Assembly (NCBI RefSeq): GCF_017876595.1
Contig: NZ_JAGIOG010000001.1
Span: 2,170,001 to 2,234,000, forward strand
Reading direction: 5' to 3'
DNA from: Aeromicrobium fastidiosum
Lineage (GTDB): Bacteria; Actinomycetota; Actinomycetes; Propionibacteriales; Nocardioidaceae
DNA length: 64,000 bases
The position numbers were made by a program, and so were the translations under genes. A model generated the notes under the pieces. That model was not told where the DNA came from. It worked only from the letters and a program-made list of their open reading frames with translations, and searched no databases. Shown one piece after another: positions 44,408 through 53,479 of this stretch (positions are counted from its first letter, which is position 1; each line of letters begins with the position of its first letter).

Positions 44408-46344
44408 TGGCCGGCATCGACCGCACGATCGTCGACTGGGTCGCATCGGAGCTGCAGAAGCGCAGCGAGGTCGGTGCGGACGGCATCCAGGACATCACTG
44501 GCGTCGACGTCGACCCGACCGGCCGTCGAGCGGCCTGTACCCTCACCATCGGCCCCGGGGGAGCCACGCAGGTCGACGTCGTCGAGCTGGCGACGGGTGC
44601 CCGCAGCAGGGTCGTGCCCGACCTGTCAGGTGCGTACTCTCCGCGCTGGTCGCCGTCCGGTGACCGGGTCTGCGTCCTCGCCGACGATGCCGCAGGACGT
44701 CCGCAGGCCGTCGTGGTGGCAGCTGACGACCTGGCTGTGGCCGTGGCGATCTCGGAGGAGTCCGGATCGGTCGAGATGGTCAGCTGGTCACCCGACGGCA
44801 GGCGCCTCGCGCTCGTCGTGGCAGAGCCGGGCGCCGAGATCTCCGACGTGTACGGATCGGGCGTGGTCGGCGGATCGTCCGCGAGCTGGGCACCGCGGGT
44901 CTCGCCCGCGGAGTCAGGCCGCCGGCGGCTCGTCGTGTGGGACCTGACCACCGGTGCCAGTCGGGTGCTGGGCGATCTGAATGCGTGGGAGATCTCGTGG
45001 GCGTGGGACGACACCGTCCTCGTCCTCGCCAGTGCCGACGCCGGAGAAGGTGCCTGGTACGGCGCCCACCTCGCGTTGGTGTCTGCGGTCGACGGCAGGT
45101 CGCTGACCATGCTCAGCCCACGGCACCAGCTGGCCCAGCCCCGCGTCGAACCCTCAGGTCGCCGGTGGTCGGTGCTGTCGGGCGTGGCCAGCGATCGCGG
45201 ACTGCTGGCCGGAGAGGTGCTGGTCGCCACCGACGACGCCCAGCCGCGGGCCATCGACACGGCCGGGGCCCACGTCACCGACTACGCATGGACCGGGGAC
45301 GCGGCGATCGTCTTCATCGGCATGGCAGGCCTCGACACCGTCGTCGGTCGGTGGGACGCCGATTCCGGCCAGACGACCGTCCTGTGGAAGGGACCGCAGT
45401 CCAGCGGCCGCCACCAGCCGGAGGTCGCCGTGCCGGCCGCAGGCGAACCCGTCCTCGTCATGGAGCACCACGACATGCCGCCGACCCTCGGCGTGGTCCG
45501 GGACGGCGCGTTCCAACCGGTCATGGCCGTCGACGGGCCCGGCCCCCGTCACGTCCTGTCCCACACCGGCACGACCACGCAGCTGACCTGGACGTCCGAC
45601 GACGGTCAGGACGTGCAGGGCCTGCTGACGGTTCCGTCGACGGAGGGTCCGCACCCGCTCGTCGTCAACGTCCACGGCGGCCCGATCGCGGCGTGGCACG
45701 ACGGCTGGATCGGACGCGACCACCACACGAGCCTGCTCGTCGCCCGCGGCTACGCGGTGCTGCGCCCCAACCCACGCGGCAGCACCGGCCGAGGCGCGGA
45801 CTGGGCGGAGGCGGTCGTCGGCGACATCGGCGGCCGCGACGTCGAGGACGTCACGAGCGGTGTCCGGCACCTGGTCGCCGAGGGCCTGGTCGATCCGTCG
45901 AGGGTCGGTCTGACGGGCAACAGCTACGGCGGCTACATGGCTGCCTGGGTTCCGTGCGTGTCGGACATCTTCGCTGCCACGGTGTCACGATCGCCGGTGA
46001 CCGACTGGCGATCGCAGCACTTCACCAGCAACCTCGCCGAGTTCGACCAGATGATCCTGACCGGTGACCCCATGGACCCGACCTCGCAGTACGCCACCCG
46101 CAGCCCGGTGGACCTGGCCGAGCGCATCTCCACGCCGATCCTCTTGACGGCCGGAGCGCTCGACCTGGCCTGCCCGCCGTCGCAGGCGCAGTACCTGCAC
46201 ACCCGGTTGGTCGAGCTGGGCACCGAGACGCAGCTTGTCATCTACCCGGAGGAGGGCCACGGCGTCCGCCACCCTGACGCCGTCGCCGACCAGGCCGCCC
46301 GAGTCATTGCGTGGTTCGAGCGATTCATGCCGTCTGGTCGCTGA
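44407..46344 (+). CDS. S9 prolyl-oligopeptidase family serine peptidase
   Basis: A 645-residue cytoplasmic peptidase. The N-terminal two thirds are beta-propeller-like with repeated YSPRWSPSGDRV- and SWSPDGRRLA-type blades. The C-terminal alpha/beta hydrolase begins near VVNVHGGPIAAW. The catalytic Ser is S506 in GNSYGGYMAAW; the Asp lies in AGALDLACPPSQ and the His in YPEEGHGVRHPD close to the end. Acylaminoacyl- or dipeptidyl-peptidase activity on short peptides is the family norm. It lies near an oligopeptide-type importer, so it may process the imported compound. No signal peptide. Confidence 0.87.
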   Translation: MAGIDRTIVDWVASELQKRSEVGADGIQDITGVDVDPTGRRAACTLTIGPGGATQVDVVELATGARSRVVPDLSGAYSPRWSPSGDRVCVLADDAAGRPQAVVVAADDLAVAVAISEESGSVEMVSWSPDGRRLALVVAEPGAEISDVYGSGVVGGSSASWAPRVSPAESGRRRLVVWDLTTGASRVLGDLNAWEISWAWDDTVLVLASADAGEGAWYGAHLALVSAVDGRSLTMLSPRHQLAQPRVEPSGRRWSVLSGVASDRGLLAGEVLVATDDAQPRAIDTAGAHVTDYAWTGDAAIVFIGMAGLDTVVGRWDADSGQTTVLWKGPQSSGRHQPEVAVPAAGEPVLVMEHHDMPPTLGVVRDGAFQPVMAVDGPGPRHVLSHTGTTTQLTWTSDDGQDVQGLLTVPSTEGPHPLVVNVHGGPIAAWHDGWIGRDHHTSLLVARGYAVLRPNPRGSTGRGADWAEAVVGDIGGRDVEDVTSGVRHLVAEGLVDPSRVGLTGNSYGGYMAAWVPCVSDIFAATVSRSPVTDWRSQHFTSNLAEFDQMILTGDPMDPTSQYATRSPVDLAERISTPILLTAGALDLACPPSQAQYLHTRLVELGTETQLVIYPEEGHGVRHPDAVADQAARVIAWFERFMPSGR

Positions 46345-46361
46345 CCTGGCACCAAACATCT

Positions 46362-46397
46362 GAAGGGGTCCTGCCACGACCGTGGCAGGACCCCTTC
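46362..46397. terminator. Bidirectional hairpin terminator, 16-bp stem
   Basis: Arms 46362-46377 and 46382-46397 pair perfectly around GACC, beginning GAAGG and ending CCTTC. The hairpin sits between the convergent S9 peptidase and FAD oxidoreductase genes. No T-tract is seen. Confidence 0.85.
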
Positions 46398-46422
46398 GGT
46401 CTTGCGGCTCTCGAGGCGCGAG

Positions 46423-47727
46423 TCAGCCCATGACCGATCCGGGGGAGTCGGGGTCGACCGTGCGCAGCCGGGAGTACGTGCCCAGTTCGAACGTCGACCC
46501 CGTGCGCGAGCAGATGAACTCGAGGGGCTGACTGTCGTGGTCGTGCCCGTCCTGCACCGCGGTGACGAGATGCGCCATCAGCTGGCCCGCGACGGGCGCG
46601 TTCTTGAACTGATTGCCGCTCGTGCCCATCGCGACGAAGAACCCCTCGCGGTCCGTGCGGTCGTAGATGGGTGTCCAGTCGTCGGTGACGTCGTACACGC
46701 CGCCGATGCCGCTCGGCCGGTTCGGGATCGACAGTCCCGGCATCCGCCGTGCTGCGCGCGTGACCTGGTTCTCGAAGCCGGACACCGTCGCCTGGAGGTT
46801 CGCCGTGTCGGGGTCGTCCAACCACTCGAGCGGATCGCACTCGGGCTCGGTGCCACCGACCAGCAGCCCTCGTGCCGACGACGTCCTGATGTAGGTCCCC
46901 AGATCGAGGTCGGCGATGGCCATTCCGTTGCCGTCGTCCTCGAAGTCCGCAGGAAGCGGCACCTGGTGCACCTCCTGCCGCATGGGCCGGGACGAGATGC
47001 CGAAGTCGGTCCCGACCCCGGCGAGCGCGTTGATCGCGCTCGACCACGGCCCGGCGGCGTTGACGACGACGCGGGCCGAGACGCTCTCGCCGCGCGACGT
47101 CGCGACGGACCACCGCTGGTCGTCCTGCTGCTGGATGGACGTCACGGTCCGGTTGAACAGAAAGCGCGCTCCCAGGCTCTGGGCGGCGACCCCGAGGTTC
47201 TGGGCGGCGAGCTGCGGGTCGTCGACGTGGCCGGCATCGGGCGTGAAGATGCCGGTGATCTCGCCGTGCGAGTCGGAGAAGAACTCCTCGGACCGGACGG
47301 GCTTCGGAGGAAAGTAGGAGCCCGTGTCGACGTACGGCATGTGCTTGCGAACCTCGTCGGGTCCCCACCGCTCCCACGTGATGCCGGCACGGTCGAACAT
47401 GTCGGTGGTGCGGTTCGAGTCGGTCGGTCCTCCGTCGATGACCAGCATCCCGGTGCGCGTGTAGGACGCCATGCCGGCAGGGTCCTCGTGCCCGAGATGA
47501 TCCGACCAGTTCTCCCAGCACGCGAGCGACTCCCACGACGACGCCACACCGGCCCACGACGAGTAGTTGAACCGGACGACGGCGCTCGAGGCGCTCGTCG
47601 AGCCGTGGCCCATCCCGCCGGCCTTGTCGACGACAACGACGTCGAAGCCGTTGCGCGACAGCTCGAGCGCGATGGACGAGCCGATGACTCCCGCCCCGAT
47701 CACGATGGCATCTGCTGTGGTCTTCAT
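46423..47727 (-). CDS. FAD-dependent amine oxidoreductase (DAO / sarcosine-oxidase-beta-like)
   Basis: A 434-residue flavoprotein of the DAO family. The dinucleotide fold IVIGAGVIGSSIALELSRNG lies near 7-26, ending with the acidic residue in VVVVDKA. VVVNAAGPWSSAIN near 230 and the C-terminal IGGVYDVTDDWTPIYDRT and AMGTSGNQFKNAPVAGQL, with the FAD-binding Gly residues, are typical of sarcosine and dimethylglycine oxidases. N-demethylating members release formaldehyde. ATG 47727 follows GAAGGGA; an upstream ATG (MFLDEG) is less likely. It is divergent from the importer operon across 256 bases. Confidence 0.83.
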   Translation of the reverse strand: MKTTADAIVIGAGVIGSSIALELSRNGFDVVVVDKAGGMGHGSTSASSAVVRFNYSSWAGVASSWESLACWENWSDHLGHEDPAGMASYTRTGMLVIDGGPTDSNRTTDMFDRAGITWERWGPDEVRKHMPYVDTGSYFPPKPVRSEEFFSDSHGEITGIFTPDAGHVDDPQLAAQNLGVAAQSLGARFLFNRTVTSIQQQDDQRWSVATSRGESVSARVVVNAAGPWSSAINALAGVGTDFGISSRPMRQEVHQVPLPADFEDDGNGMAIADLDLGTYIRTSSARGLLVGGTEPECDPLEWLDDPDTANLQATVSGFENQVTRAARRMPGLSIPNRPSGIGGVYDVTDDWTPIYDRTDREGFFVAMGTSGNQFKNAPVAGQLMAHLVTAVQDGHDHDSQPLEFICSRTGSTFELGTYSRLRTVDPDSPGSVMG

Positions 47728-47983
47728 GAGGTGGTTCCCTTCGTCGAGGAACACGCTGTCCCACCAGCTCGCGCGGCACGATGGACATCGGCCTCAACAT
47801 GGGGGGCCTGGCGTTCGGCAATCGTTCAACCGGCGCGGATCACTGCAGGGTGAAGCGGCGAGGGTGCGACGTTTGTCGGACACCCATGGGAGCCATCTGA
47901 ACGATCGTCCGGGCCACCCGGCAAGCCGCGGATCTACGATGACTGGTCAACGGACACCGTCCGACCGACCGGAGGAGCACTGC

Positions 47984-48940
47984 GTGAAGACGTTGCAGTT
48001 CATCGGAAAACGACTCGTGTTCGGGATCTTCCTGCTCTTGGTCGTCAGCTTCTTGGTGTTCAGCCTCCAGGCCGGCTCGAAGGGCTCCTTGGTCTCCACG
48101 GTCCTGGGCGGCCGGCCCGCGACGGCTGCCCAGGTCGCGCAGGTGCGCGCCGACTACCATCTCGACGATCCGTTCTGGCAGCGCTACCTCTACTGGCTCG
48201 GCGATGCCCTCCACTTCGACTTCGGGCGCTCGATCCGGTCTCAGGAGTCCGTGTTCAGCGCGATCCTGGAGCGGCTCCCGATCACCCTCGAGCTCACGGT
48301 GCTCAGCATCGTGCTGGTGGTGCTGCTCGGAGTGCCGCTCGGCATGGTGTCCGGCATCAAGCGGGGGTCCCTCACCGATCGCGTCGTGACGTCGTTGTCG
48401 ATCGTCGGCCTCAGCGCTCCAGTCTTCGCGACGGGCATCTTCCTTCTCTACGTCTTCGGGGTCTTCCTCGGCTGGTTCCCGTCTTTCGGAGCCGGAGAGG
48501 GCTTCGGCCTGGACAGGCTCAAGCACCTGGTCCTCCCGTCGCTGGCCCTGGCCGCGACCATGGTGGCGATCGTCGCGCGACAGACACGAGCGGTGACCCT
48601 CGACGTCATGAACCAGGACTACATCACCTTCGCTCGGGCACGCGGTCTCAGCCGCCGCCGGATCATGCTCGCCTACGCGCTGCGCAACATCTCGATGCCG
48701 ATCGTCACCATCACGGGCTTGCTGCTGATCTACCTGATCGGCGGGACGATCCTCGTCGAGCAGGTCTTCTCGATCGAGGGCCTGGGCAACCTCATGGTGA
48801 CGTCGGTCCAGAGCAGCGACATCCCGGTGGTGCAGGGCATCTCCCTGGTGTTCGCGGTCTTCGTCGTGATCGTGACGCTGGTGGTCGACCTGATCGGCAT
48901 GTGGATCGACCCTCGCACGATGTATCCGACAGAAGGGTGA
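47984..48940 (+). CDS. ABC transporter permease, DppB/OppB type
   Basis: A 318-residue inner-membrane permease of the peptide/nickel/opine importer family. Six hydrophobic segments are visible, beginning with FGIFLLLVVSFLVFSL. The DppB signature QVRADYHLDDPFWQRYLYWLGDALH is near 52-76, and the EAA-like loop for ATPase contact is DYITFARARGLSRRRIMLAYALRN near 205-228. GTG 47984 follows GGAGGAG by about seven bases. First of four genes making one importer. Confidence 0.92.
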   Translation: MKTLQFIGKRLVFGIFLLLVVSFLVFSLQAGSKGSLVSTVLGGRPATAAQVAQVRADYHLDDPFWQRYLYWLGDALHFDFGRSIRSQESVFSAILERLPITLELTVLSIVLVVLLGVPLGMVSGIKRGSLTDRVVTSLSIVGLSAPVFATGIFLLYVFGVFLGWFPSFGAGEGFGLDRLKHLVLPSLALAATMVAIVARQTRAVTLDVMNQDYITFARARGLSRRRIMLAYALRNISMPIVTITGLLLIYLIGGTILVEQVFSIEGLGNLMVTSVQSSDIPVVQGISLVFAVFVVIVTLVVDLIGMWIDPRTMYPTEG

Positions 48941-48947
48941 GCACCTC

Positions 48948-49826
48948 ATGACCATGACCGAGTCCATCGCCGAGGTCCTCGATGCCCCGACCAGGGCGCG
49001 GCGCCGCCTGTTGGGTCGACCTCCGTCCTTCCTGCTGGTGGCCTCGTTCGCGGTCGTCGGCATCATCCTCGTCTGTGCCGTCGCAGGACCGTTGATCTGG
49101 CCCCACGACCCCACCGCGCAGGACCCGCTGCTGAGCGTGCAGCCTCCGGGCGGCGGACATCTGCTGGGCACCGACCAACTGGGCCGCGACATCCTCTCGC
49201 GCCTCATCGCCGGCACCCGCACGGCCATGATCGGGCCCCTGTGCGTAGCGGTGCTCGCCGTCCTCGTGGGGTTGACGCTCGGCATGACCGCAGGCTTCCG
49301 CGGTGGGCGGGTCGACAGCTTGATCGCTCGCACGACCGACATCCTCTACTGCATGCCGGCCCTCCTGATCGCGATCGTGGTCGTCGGGCTGGTCAGCGGC
49401 GCGTACGTCGTCACGATCCTCGTCCTGGCCTTCCTCACGTTCCCCGGTGATGTGCGCATCTTCCGCAGTGTCTCGATGGTCGAGGCGCGTCTTCCCTACA
49501 TCGACGCGGCCCGCACCCTGGGGCTGAGTCCGACACGCACGATGATTCGGCACGTCCTGCCCAACATCGCTCCGACCGTCGTGTCCACGTTCCTGCTCGA
49601 GTTCGCCGGAGCGCTCGTCGGCTTCTCGGCCCTCGCCTTCCTTGGCCTCGGCGTCAACGCAGGTGGCGTCGACTGGGGCACGATGCTCGCCGACGGCCAG
49701 GAGCAGCTCTTCGTCAACCCGATGATGTCGCTGGCCCCGGCCATCCTGCTGATCCTGGTGGCTGCCAGCGTGACGATCATCGGCGACTGGATCTACGACC
49801 GATACTCCCTGAAGGGCGAACGATGA
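48948..49826 (+). CDS. ABC transporter permease, DppC/OppC type
   Basis: A 292-residue second permease of the same importer. The DppC-family GTDQLGRDILSRLIAGTRTAM stretch lies near 75-95, and the ATPase-contact loop RLPYIDAARTLGLSPTRTMIRHVLPN near 180-205. About six membrane helices are visible, the first near 25-48. The gene begins seven bases after the DppB-type gene and overlaps the ATPase gene as ATGA. A second ATG two codons later could be the start. Confidence 0.92.
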   Translation: MTMTESIAEVLDAPTRARRRLLGRPPSFLLVASFAVVGIILVCAVAGPLIWPHDPTAQDPLLSVQPPGGGHLLGTDQLGRDILSRLIAGTRTAMIGPLCVAVLAVLVGLTLGMTAGFRGGRVDSLIARTTDILYCMPALLIAIVVVGLVSGAYVVTILVLAFLTFPGDVRIFRSVSMVEARLPYIDAARTLGLSPTRTMIRHVLPNIAPTVVSTFLLEFAGALVGFSALAFLGLGVNAGGVDWGTMLADGQEQLFVNPMMSLAPAILLILVAASVTIIGDWIYDRYSLKGER

Positions 49827-51706
49827 CCGCACACGCCGGTACGCGCGACCAGAACCTCCTCACCGTGGACCACCTGAGCGTCTTCGCTGACCGCGACGGC
49901 ATCCGCCGCACCATCGTGCGCGATGTCGATCTCTGCGTGGCGCGTGGCGAGACCCTTGGCATCGTTGGCGAGTCGGGCAGTGGCAAGTCGATGCTCATGA
50001 AGGCCGTCCTGGGCCTTCTCCCGGCGGGCACCTGCTCGGAGGGAGCAGTGACCTTCGACGGCACCCGCATCGACGGCTGGTCGGACCAGCAGCTGAGGCC
50101 CCTGCGCGGCACGCGGACGAGCCTGTTGCTGCAGGACCCGTTCACGATCCTCAACCCGCTGGCGACGATCGGTGAGACGATCTCCGACGGCTTTCCCGCC
50201 GACCTTCGGCGCGATCGGTCGGCCGCGCGTGCAGAGGTGGCGCGGCGTCTGGCCGAGGTCGGGATCGATGCGAGCGTCGCCGCGAAGAGGCCGTTCCAGC
50301 TGTCGGGCGGCATGCGCCAGCGCGTGGCCATCGCCGCTGCCCTGGCCGGCGATCCCGATCTGCTGGTGGCCGACGAGCCGACGACGGCACTCGACGTCGC
50401 GACCCAGCACGAGGTGCTGACGCTGCTGACCTCGTTGCAGCGCGACCGCGACATGGCGCTGATCATGATCACGCACGATCTGCGGGTCGCCTTCGACATC
50501 TGCGACCGCGTCACGGTGATGTATGCCGGCAACGTCATCGAGGAGGCGGCTGCCGCCCAGATGGCGGCGACGACCCGTCACCCCTACACGCTGGGTCTGC
50601 TTCTGGCGGAGCCCCCGGTGGGCCACTACGCATCGCACCTGAACGCGATGATCGGGTCGGTACCAGCGCCTGACACCGTGGTCGATGTCTGCTCATTCGC
50701 GGCACGCTGCTCGTGGAGCCAGGACGTGTGCACCTCAGGACGTCCAGAGCTTCGCCTCATCGACGGCGGTCGAGCGAGTCGCTGCGTCCGCGTCGACGAG
50801 ATCGACGCCGAGATGTCCGCGGTGCGGACGACCGCCGTCGCGTCCGACACGCGGCCCTCACGAACCCCGGCATCCTCTCTGCTGACCGTGACCGCCCTGC
50901 AGAAGACCTACGTGACGCGCAGCCTGGTCGGCCCTTCCACGACCCATCGGGCGCTCGACGGCGTCAGCTTCGACGTCGCTGCCGGGGAGTCGGTGGGACT
51001 GGTGGGGGAGTCGGGCTCAGGCAAGACGACGATCGCCCGAGCTGTGCTGGGCCTCTCGACGCCCGATGACGGTCAGATCGTGCTCGACGGTCACGACATC
51101 ACGGACTTCCGCGCGCTGGGTCGCCGCGAGGCACGCGACGTCCGCCGACTGGTCCAGGTCGTGTTCCAGAACCCGTATGCCTCTCTCGACAAGACCTGGA
51201 CGATCGGCGCGAGCCTGCGCGAGGTCATCGGGGTCCGGGGCGACTCCAAGGATCCCCACCGCGAGGTCTCCGAGCTCCTCGAGCGCGTGTCGTTGCCGCC
51301 GACGTACGCCGAGAAGTATCCGGCAGCGCTGTCCGGCGGCGAGCGGCAGCGGGTCTCGATCGCCCGAGCCGTGGCGATGCGGCCGCAGCTGCTGATCTGT
51401 GACGAGCCGGTCGCGGCGCTCGACGTGTCAGTCCAGGCGCAGGTGCTCGAGCTGCTGCGCTCGCTCCACGCAGATCTGGGCATGGCGATGCTCTTCATCA
51501 CGCACGATCTGGCGGTCGTGCGACAGATGGTCGATCGTGTCGTCGTGCTCCACCGCGGACGCGTGGTGGAGTCCGGGCAGACCGACGACGTCCTCGACCA
51601 GCCGCAGGCCGACTACACCCGGCACCTGCTGGCGTCGGTGCCGGGCCACGCGGCAGGCTTGCACGGCGACGGCATCCAAGATCGGCCTGCAACAGCCGCT
51701 GGGTGA
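49823..51706 (+). CDS. Fused double ATPase of the ABC importer (DppD-DppF in one chain)
   Basis: A 627-residue protein with two complete ABC cassettes. The first has Walker A GESGSGKS at 49-56, signature LSGGM near 160 and Walker B LLVADEP near 180. The second has Walker A GESGSGKT at 395-402, signature LSGGERQRVS and LLICDEP. Between them a Cys-rich oligopeptide-transport tail (CSFAARCSWSQDVC, 290-303) marks the end of the DppD half. DppD and DppF are often separate genes; fused forms as here are known. It energises import through the two preceding permeases. Confidence 0.92.
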   Translation: MTAHAGTRDQNLLTVDHLSVFADRDGIRRTIVRDVDLCVARGETLGIVGESGSGKSMLMKAVLGLLPAGTCSEGAVTFDGTRIDGWSDQQLRPLRGTRTSLLLQDPFTILNPLATIGETISDGFPADLRRDRSAARAEVARRLAEVGIDASVAAKRPFQLSGGMRQRVAIAAALAGDPDLLVADEPTTALDVATQHEVLTLLTSLQRDRDMALIMITHDLRVAFDICDRVTVMYAGNVIEEAAAAQMAATTRHPYTLGLLLAEPPVGHYASHLNAMIGSVPAPDTVVDVCSFAARCSWSQDVCTSGRPELRLIDGGRASRCVRVDEIDAEMSAVRTTAVASDTRPSRTPASSLLTVTALQKTYVTRSLVGPSTTHRALDGVSFDVAAGESVGLVGESGSGKTTIARAVLGLSTPDDGQIVLDGHDITDFRALGRREARDVRRLVQVVFQNPYASLDKTWTIGASLREVIGVRGDSKDPHREVSELLERVSLPPTYAEKYPAALSGGERQRVSIARAVAMRPQLLICDEPVAALDVSVQAQVLELLRSLHADLGMAMLFITHDLAVVRQMVDRVVVLHRGRVVESGQTDDVLDQPQADYTRHLLASVPGHAAGLHGDGIQDRPATAAG

Positions 51707-51869
51707 GCGACGACCGGTCAGAAATCGCTGCGAAACAAGGCTGTCACGCCCCTCGGCAGATGTTCAACCGGCCCATTGCAGTTTGCGACGATTCGCCGGT
51801 TCGCAGACGCGTGACCGGCGTCACGATGTATCAACCCGTTCGATAGTCGTAGCTGCCAGGAGGCAACCG

Positions 51870-53459
51870 ATGCGCCCCACCCCCCATGCCCTCAAAGTTC
51901 TCGCGGTCGGAGCAGTCGCGTCAGCGTTGCTGGCCGGCTGCTCGTCCAGTGGCGGTGGCACGAGCGACGCGAAGGCCACCGACGCGACGATCCCGAACTT
52001 CACCTACGGGATGAAGGCGATCCCGGCGACGCTCGATGTTGCCAACAACTACAACTCCGACGACCTGCCGGTGACGGCCCTGGTGAATCAGCCGCTGGAG
52101 GTCGCGAACCTCGACGGCACGTTCACGCCCGTGCTTGCCACGAAGGTTTCGCAGCCTGACGACACGACGCTCGTCTACGACCTTCGCGACGACGTCACCT
52201 TCTCCGACGGGACGCCGATGACATCGGCTGATGTCGTGTGGACCATCGGGCACCTGCGCGAGAAGACAACGCAGACCGCCACGGAGCTGGAGAACTTCAA
52301 GACCGTCGAGGCCACGGGCGAGCACCAGGTCACGATCACGCTGGCGAAGCCGAACCCTGCCACGCGTGGGTCCTTCGCGATCATCTCCTTCGTCCAGGAG
52401 AAGGCCTACGGTGAGAAGAGCGGCAAGGACCTCGGAACCGCTGCCGCCCCGCCGATCGGCACCGGGCCGTACATGATCGACTCGTTCTCCGCGAGCAAGA
52501 TCACGCTGAAGCGCAACCCGAAGCTGACCGGCCCGAAGCCGGCGGTCGACACGTTCACGATGACGACCATCGCCGACGACAACGCCGGCCAGCTGGCCAT
52601 GCGATCCGGCGAGCTGAGCGGCGTCAGGGTCAGCGACGGCAAGTCGGTGCCGCGGTGGAACAAGGTCCAAGGCGCGAAGGTGTACTCGTCGCCGACGCTG
52701 TACCTCGACTACGTGACGATGAACCAGACGGCCAAGCCGTTCGACGACATCCACGTCCGCAGGGCCGTTGCGTACGCGACTGACCGCGCGGGCCTGCTTG
52801 AGGCCAACTATGGCGATCAGGCCAGCGCCGCCGTCGGAATGTCTCCGGCGCAGGTGGACGCGAACGTCGCTCCTTCCAAGGACGCCTTGAAGGACCTGGT
52901 CGCGAGCCTGCCTGATGGGCAGTTCAGCCTTGCGGACGCCAAGAAGGAGCTTGCGCAGTCCGCGTACCCCGACGGGTTCACCGCGACGTTCGAGTACTAC
53001 TCGCCCCAGGGCAAGCTGGTCGGTGTCAGCCTCGCTGACAATCTCAAGAAGATCGGCGTCACGCTCGAGCTGAAGTCGCGCCGCCTCGGCGACTTCATCG
53101 GAGACCTGTTCGCCGGCAAGCGGCCCGAGATGGGTGCCTTCAGCATCGCGTCCGTGGTCGCGGACCCAAGCAGCTGGTACCAGTACCTCGTGGGCAAGGA
53201 CAACCCGTACAACGTGGCGGGCTACTCCACCGATGCCACGTCGGCTGCACTCGAGCAGATCAACAGCAGTGATCCGGCGGAGCGCTGGAAGGGCGTCACG
53301 ACGATCGAGACCGCACTGGCGAACGACGTGCCCTACATCGCCCTCGCCCGTCCCAAGTACTCGTTCGCGCTCGGCGACGGAATGACGCTCACGTCCGCGC
53401 CCGACTTCATGAAGCTGCTGAGCGGTCTCTGGGTCAACGACCTGAAGTCGACCAAGTAG
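51870..53459 (+). CDS. Extracellular solute-binding lipoprotein, family 5
   Basis: A 529-residue substrate-binding lipoprotein of the peptide/opine/nickel family. The lipobox is LLAGC with lipidated C24, followed by a Ser/Gly spacer. The family-5 core includes LVYDLRDDVTFSDGTPMTSADVVWTI near 108-135 and PPIGTGPYMI near 205. ATG 51870 follows CCAGGAGG by six bases; the open frame upstream is not coding. It is the fourth importer gene after a 163-base gap that may hold its own promoter and contains a GTTCAACCGGC element also found before the permease genes. Confidence 0.92.
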   Translation: MRPTPHALKVLAVGAVASALLAGCSSSGGGTSDAKATDATIPNFTYGMKAIPATLDVANNYNSDDLPVTALVNQPLEVANLDGTFTPVLATKVSQPDDTTLVYDLRDDVTFSDGTPMTSADVVWTIGHLREKTTQTATELENFKTVEATGEHQVTITLAKPNPATRGSFAIISFVQEKAYGEKSGKDLGTAAAPPIGTGPYMIDSFSASKITLKRNPKLTGPKPAVDTFTMTTIADDNAGQLAMRSGELSGVRVSDGKSVPRWNKVQGAKVYSSPTLYLDYVTMNQTAKPFDDIHVRRAVAYATDRAGLLEANYGDQASAAVGMSPAQVDANVAPSKDALKDLVASLPDGQFSLADAKKELAQSAYPDGFTATFEYYSPQGKLVGVSLADNLKKIGVTLELKSRRLGDFIGDLFAGKRPEMGAFSIASVVADPSSWYQYLVGKDNPYNVAGYSTDATSAALEQINSSDPAERWKGVTTIETALANDVPYIALARPKYSFALGDGMTLTSAPDFMKLLSGLWVNDLKSTK

Positions 53460-53479
53460 ACCACCAGAAGGGACGCACC

